A DNA stretch of 64,000 nucleotides from Massilia eburnea (GTDB lineage: Bacteria > Pseudomonadota > Gammaproteobacteria > Burkholderiales > Burkholderiaceae_D), in the NCBI RefSeq assembly GCF_009720745.1, contig NZ_WNKX01000002.1:1-64000 (forward strand). Reading direction: 5' to 3'. The translations under genes were made by a program, and so were the position numbers. Positions 61,118 to 64,000 of the stretch are shown here, piece by piece; position 1 is the first letter of the stretch, and each line of letters begins with the position of its first letter. Under the pieces are notes generated by a model. That model ran no database searches, was not told the DNA's origin, and was given only the letters and a program-made list of their open reading frames with translations.

Positions 61118-62842
61118 TCACTCCTTGTCGTGGTCATCGTTCATGGCGGCCGTCAGCTCGGCTTCGATTTCTTCCGCCGACATACGGCCGGGAATCAACT
61201 TCTGCAACTGCTCGATCAGCTGGGCAAAGCGCTGCTGGCCCGGCGCGATCCGGTCAACGTGCATCAATACTTCGTTTGCTTCGTTCATCAGGGATTCATC
61301 GTAGCCCCTGGCCTGCATGTGGGAGATCAGGATCTGGGCGGAGTTGAACAGGATGCGCATATTGTCCGGCAGGCTGCGGCGCGCTTCACGCATCCAGGCC
61401 ACGGCGTCATCGAGCTTGTTGGACTTCCATAGCAGTACCCCCTTGTTCATCATCTCCGATGCGTCGCGGCGCGCCGCGTTGATCAGGGCTGTGCCTTCTT
61501 CGCCCATCCGGGCTTTTTCGAAGATGCGCTGCACTTCGTCATGGATTACCGTGTTCTCGTCGTTGTTGCGCACCACGTAGCACAGCAGCTCGACGGGTGC
61601 GTCTTTGACGCCGACGGCGAACAGCAGCGTGGCCATTTCCAGGCAGGTGGAAGTGTCGGGGCGCGCGCTGTCTTCCTTGAGCATTTCTTCCAGTTCGTCG
61701 CCTGACTTGCGCGCGCGGCGGTAGTCGCCGCTCTCGTGGTAGACCAGGCCTTCGGTGATCTTGGTGCGCAGCTCCACCAGCCGGCCCGAAAAGTCGCGCT
61801 GTACGGCGGCCAGCAGAAGCATGGCTTCCTTGGCGTCGTTCTTCTGGCCCAGCACACGCGCCAGGCCCAAATAGGCGTCCACAGTTTTCATGATGGAGTA
61901 TTCGCCGACCTGCAGGCATTTGCGGAAGGCCCGCTCGGCAAGTGCGATATTCCCCAGCTTGAGAGCGGCCGTGCCCAGCGCGCGCTGGCGCGGCACCGAG
62001 TTGGGCGACATCTTGGCGGCGCGTTCCAGCACTTCGCACGACTCTTCGACGCGGCCCATGTTTTGCAGTGACTTCGCCAGCTGGTCATAAGCATCAAGAT
62101 AGAAACGGTTCTCGGCGATCACGCCAGCAAACATCTGGCGCGCCGCTTCGTTGTCGCCGTTGGCCATGCGGATTTTGCCGACGCCGGTGCGGGCCCAGTT
62201 GTAGTCGCGCTCCTGCAGCACTTTTTCGTAGACCTGGCGCGCTTGCTCGGGCTCGCCCGCCTTCAGCAGCAATATGGCACGCATGCGCTGCAGGTCCAGT
62301 CCGTGCAGCTTGTTGCCCGCTGCGGCTTCGCTGCACAGCCTTGCTGCGCGCAGGTAGTCTTTCTGCAGATACGCTTCGTCGATCTCCTGGAAGACCTGCT
62401 TGCGCTGCCAGGCGCGGTTCAGGCGCGTGAGCAGCACGCCTTCGGTGATCGGCTTGAGCAAGTAAGCGTCGGGCTGGTGTTCGGCCGCGCCCATCACGGC
62501 TTCCACGCTCTTTTCGGCGGAGACCATCAGCCACACGCAGCTTGGCATCAGCAGGCTGCGGATGCGGGCTTCTTCCAGCACATGCTGGCCGTTCTTGCCG
62601 TCGCCGAGATTGAAGTCGCACAGCACCACGTCGTACTGCACGCGCGCCAACAGGCCCATTGCCTCGCCGCCGCTGGAGGCCTGGTCGATATGGCGGGCGC
62701 CGAGGCTGCGCAGGGCTTCGCGCAGCAACTGGCGCACACCAACGAAGTCGTCGACGATCAGGTAGCGTTTCTCGGCCCAGTTGACGCCTGGCGCCTTTTC
62801 CGGAACCTCTGCTGCGGGCGGAGTGAGGGCTGGCGCGTTCAT
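61118..62842 (-). CDS. Response regulator with C-terminal TPR repeats
   Basis: This 574-residue protein starts with a short Pro-rich leader and a receiver domain (about 25-150): acidic pair in VDDF, phospho-acceptor Asp76 in LCDFNLGDG and Lys130 in YLLKP. From about 150 to 560 there are tetratricopeptide repeats, e.g. AYLQKDYLRAARLCSEAAAG and AKSLQNMGRVEESCEVLERA. With no DNA-binding or enzymatic output domain, it should act by protein-protein contact. Its start overlaps the histidine kinase stop by four bases, so the two form a two-component pair. Confidence 0.88.
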   Translation of the reverse strand: MNAPALTPPAAEVPEKAPGVNWAEKRYLIVDDFVGVRQLLREALRSLGARHIDQASSGGEAMGLLARVQYDVVLCDFNLGDGKNGQHVLEEARIRSLLMPSCVWLMVSAEKSVEAVMGAAEHQPDAYLLKPITEGVLLTRLNRAWQRKQVFQEIDEAYLQKDYLRAARLCSEAAAGNKLHGLDLQRMRAILLLKAGEPEQARQVYEKVLQERDYNWARTGVGKIRMANGDNEAARQMFAGVIAENRFYLDAYDQLAKSLQNMGRVEESCEVLERAAKMSPNSVPRQRALGTAALKLGNIALAERAFRKCLQVGEYSIMKTVDAYLGLARVLGQKNDAKEAMLLLAAVQRDFSGRLVELRTKITEGLVYHESGDYRRARKSGDELEEMLKEDSARPDTSTCLEMATLLFAVGVKDAPVELLCYVVRNNDENTVIHDEVQRIFEKARMGEEGTALINAARRDASEMMNKGVLLWKSNKLDDAVAWMREARRSLPDNMRILFNSAQILISHMQARGYDESLMNEANEVLMHVDRIAPGQQRFAQLIEQLQKLIPGRMSAEEIEAELTAAMNDDHDKE

Positions 62843-63540
62843 GGCAGTCGCAGGATAAAGCAGCCGCCACCCAGTGTGCCGCCGTTCTCCAGCGCGACGC
62901 TGCCCTGGCGCTGGCGATGCTTGTGGGACTTGGCGACTTCGCTTGCGAAATACAGGCCAAGCCCGCTGCTGTTGGTCAGGAAGTTGATCCCCTGCCCCAG
63001 CAGCTTGCCCGCTTCCAGCATATTGGCCGGGAAGCCGGCGCCGTTATCTTCCACGCGCACTTCCATGAAGCCATCCTGCTCGCTGACGATCAGGGCAATG
63101 CGGTCGCGCGTGTAACGTACTGCGTTGTTGACGGCGTGCGCCAGCAGGCCCAGGACCAGGTCTTCGTCCAGCGTCCAAATCAGCTCGCGCGGGAATTCGG
63201 TATCAAGGCGGATGCCTTTCGATTGCAGCAGTACGCGCTGCTGGGCTGCCAGTTGTTCCACCAGTTCGCTGACCGGCACTGGCGTTGGATCGAAAGGGTA
63301 ATTGGGGCGGCCGACTTGCTTGTAGAGCGCAAGTAGCTGGATCAGGTGGTCGTTCAGGCGCTTGGTCTGGTACAGCATGTGCGCCATCTGTGGGTAGGCT
63401 GGGTTGTCTTGCGCGGAATCCCCGGCCTGCACAAGCAGGTTCTCCAGTGTGCCAGACAGCACGCTGATGGAATTCTTCATGTCGTGCACCGTGGAGGCGA
63501 GGAACATGAACAGCTCTGGCGAGCCGGCGCGGTCTTCCAT
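62839..63540 (-). CDS. Compact soluble histidine kinase
   Basis: This 233-residue kinase has no sensor domain: His19 in VHDMKNSISV sits almost at the N-terminus, followed by a dimerisation helix pair. The HATPase domain shows AHAVNNAVRYT (N box), DNGAGF (G1) and SGLGL (G2). GCTGGAGA precedes the ATG at 63540; an upstream in-frame ATG at 63570 lacks a ribosome-binding site. It overlaps the REC-TPR gene and is presumably its partner, receiving signals through protein interaction or serving as a phosphatase/relay. Confidence 0.85.
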   Translation of the reverse strand: MEDRAGSPELFMFLASTVHDMKNSISVLSGTLENLLVQAGDSAQDNPAYPQMAHMLYQTKRLNDHLIQLLALYKQVGRPNYPFDPTPVPVSELVEQLAAQQRVLLQSKGIRLDTEFPRELIWTLDEDLVLGLLAHAVNNAVRYTRDRIALIVSEQDGFMEVRVEDNGAGFPANMLEAGKLLGQGINFLTNSSGLGLYFASEVAKSHKHRQRQGSVALENGGTLGGGCFILRLP

Positions 63541-63569
63541 GGATTCTCCAGCCGTTGGATAGGAGACCA

Positions 63570-64000
63570 TTATAGCTTGCGGCGCTGTTTGAGCAGGAAG
63601 CGTCCCGGGTCCAGTGCGGCGGCTAGCGTTGCTTCGATGGGAAGGGGTTCCCCTTCCAGCTGGCAGGCCAGGATTTCTGCTGCCAGAGGGGCCCATATCA
63701 GGCCCCGGCTGGCATAGCCGAGCAGCCCGTAGAGACCCTGATGGCGCGGCAACTCGCGCAGGCGTTCGGCGCGGCCCTCGCTTGCGCTGTCCGGTAGCGG
63801 GCCGACCAGCGGCAGGCGGTCGGGGGCCATGGTGCGGAAGCCTACGCGCCCCTGCAGCGGCGCCCCTGCGCCGTGGGCGCCGCCAAGGATTTCTTCCGCG
63901 CGTTGCAGGTTTTCGTCCTGGCTGGATTGCCATAGCTGGCGGTCGTCGGACCTGTCGTAGGTTGCGCCGACGCTGATGACGCCGGCAACCGACGGCGTCA
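63570..64000 (-). CDS. mnmC: MnmC, C-terminal part (tRNA-modifying bifunctional enzyme), truncated by window edge
   Basis: The frame is open to the right edge and ends at TAA (63570). The visible ~142 residues match the FAD-dependent oxidoreductase (MnmC1) domain end: GATYDRSDDRQLWQSSQDEN, GRVGFRTMAPDRLPLVGPLP, GLLGYASRGLIWAPLAAEIL and a final LDPGRFLLKQRR. MnmC performs the last steps of mnm5s2U34 synthesis in tRNA anticodons. The methyltransferase half lies outside the window. The C-terminus is complete. Confidence 0.85.
   Translation of the reverse strand, partial: TPSVAGVISVGATYDRSDDRQLWQSSQDENLQRAEEILGGAHGAGAPLQGRVGFRTMAPDRLPLVGPLPDSASEGRAERLRELPRHQGLYGLLGYASRGLIWAPLAAEILACQLEGEPLPIEATLAAALDPGRFLLKQRRKL

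Noticed and set aside
62839-63933. Longer form of the compact kinase starting upstream of 63570
   Set aside because: The upstream open part overlaps the mnmC reading frame and reads as a shadow. The ATG at 63540 has a ribosome-binding site and the kinase begins there.
1-64000. tRNA, rRNA, CRISPR arrays, prophage or IS elements
   Set aside because: Intergenic gaps were read for cloverleaf arms, regularly spaced direct repeats and transposase or integrase motifs; none was found. The ACTGAAA array is too short and irregular for CRISPR.

Overview
The window is a GC-rich, gene-dense stretch of bacterial chromosome. Its gene set fits a betaproteobacterium of the order Burkholderiales, most likely an Oxalobacteraceae/Massilia-like soil or water organism: PhaM-type granule protein, TamA/TamB, MksBEF-like condensin, many c-di-GMP enzymes and small Oxalobacteraceae-style orphan proteins. 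The taxonomic call is inference from gene content, since no rRNA or tRNA gene is present. I see no prophage, insertion sequence, integrase or CRISPR array. This is ordinary chromosome with some accessory-looking genes and a striking set of palindromic repeats.

Layout. Positions 201-6545 hold one tightly packed plus-strand operon: Tat-exported haloperoxidase-like hydrolase, catalase, YcaC-like hydrolase, XapX protein, amidohydrolase with a Cys/His-rich tail, DoxX and DUF1275 membrane proteins. A LuxR-type response regulator converges on it. Then follow a GGDEF-EAL protein, an M1 aminopeptidase, GNAT and MazG-like genes, a GST-like protein, a very large DUF3857/transglutaminase/Sel1 protein and an alpha/beta hydrolase (7-18.7 kb). 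A DEAD-box helicase with two RNA-binding domains, an SDR, an M28 peptidase and a CHASE-PAS-GGDEF-EAL protein occupy 19-26.5 kb. Next come a host-attachment-family protein, dienelactone hydrolase, PQQ-type sugar dehydrogenase lipoprotein, thioesterase, DUF3016 protein and an Fpg/Nei DNA glycosylase (26.7-31.1 kb).

At 31-35 kb an HD-GYP response regulator and a GAF-GAF histidine kinase converge on a large palindrome and are probably partners. A self-contained small transcription unit encoding an 82-residue Pro-rich protein follows. Positions 35-40 kb carry a small membrane protein, a serine hydrolase and a CHASE-GGDEF cyclase, followed by queC and then tamA-tamB (41-47.4 kb). A three-gene coupled operon (DCC/DUF393, DUF4166, TIGR01777 epimerase) lies at 48.2-51.1 kb. 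Two FNR/Anr-like boxes flank small genes at 51.2-52.1 kb. At 52.1-57.0 kb is a kleisin-KITE-SMC operon of MksFEB type without an adjacent nuclease. Tandem DUF3108 genes, LtrA and PhaM follow. The window ends with an HK/REC-TPR/71-residue operon and the C-terminal part of mnmC.

Functional themes: peroxide handling (5' operon), c-di-GMP turnover (four enzymes with intact catalytic motifs), outer-membrane biogenesis (TamAB), chromosome organisation (Mks-like complex) and polyhydroxyalkanoate granule control (PhaM). The most interesting non-coding signal is a family of palindromes built on a shared core, AAAAAGGGGACGTA. They fill exactly the two convergent gene junctions that are not overlapping or nearly abutting.
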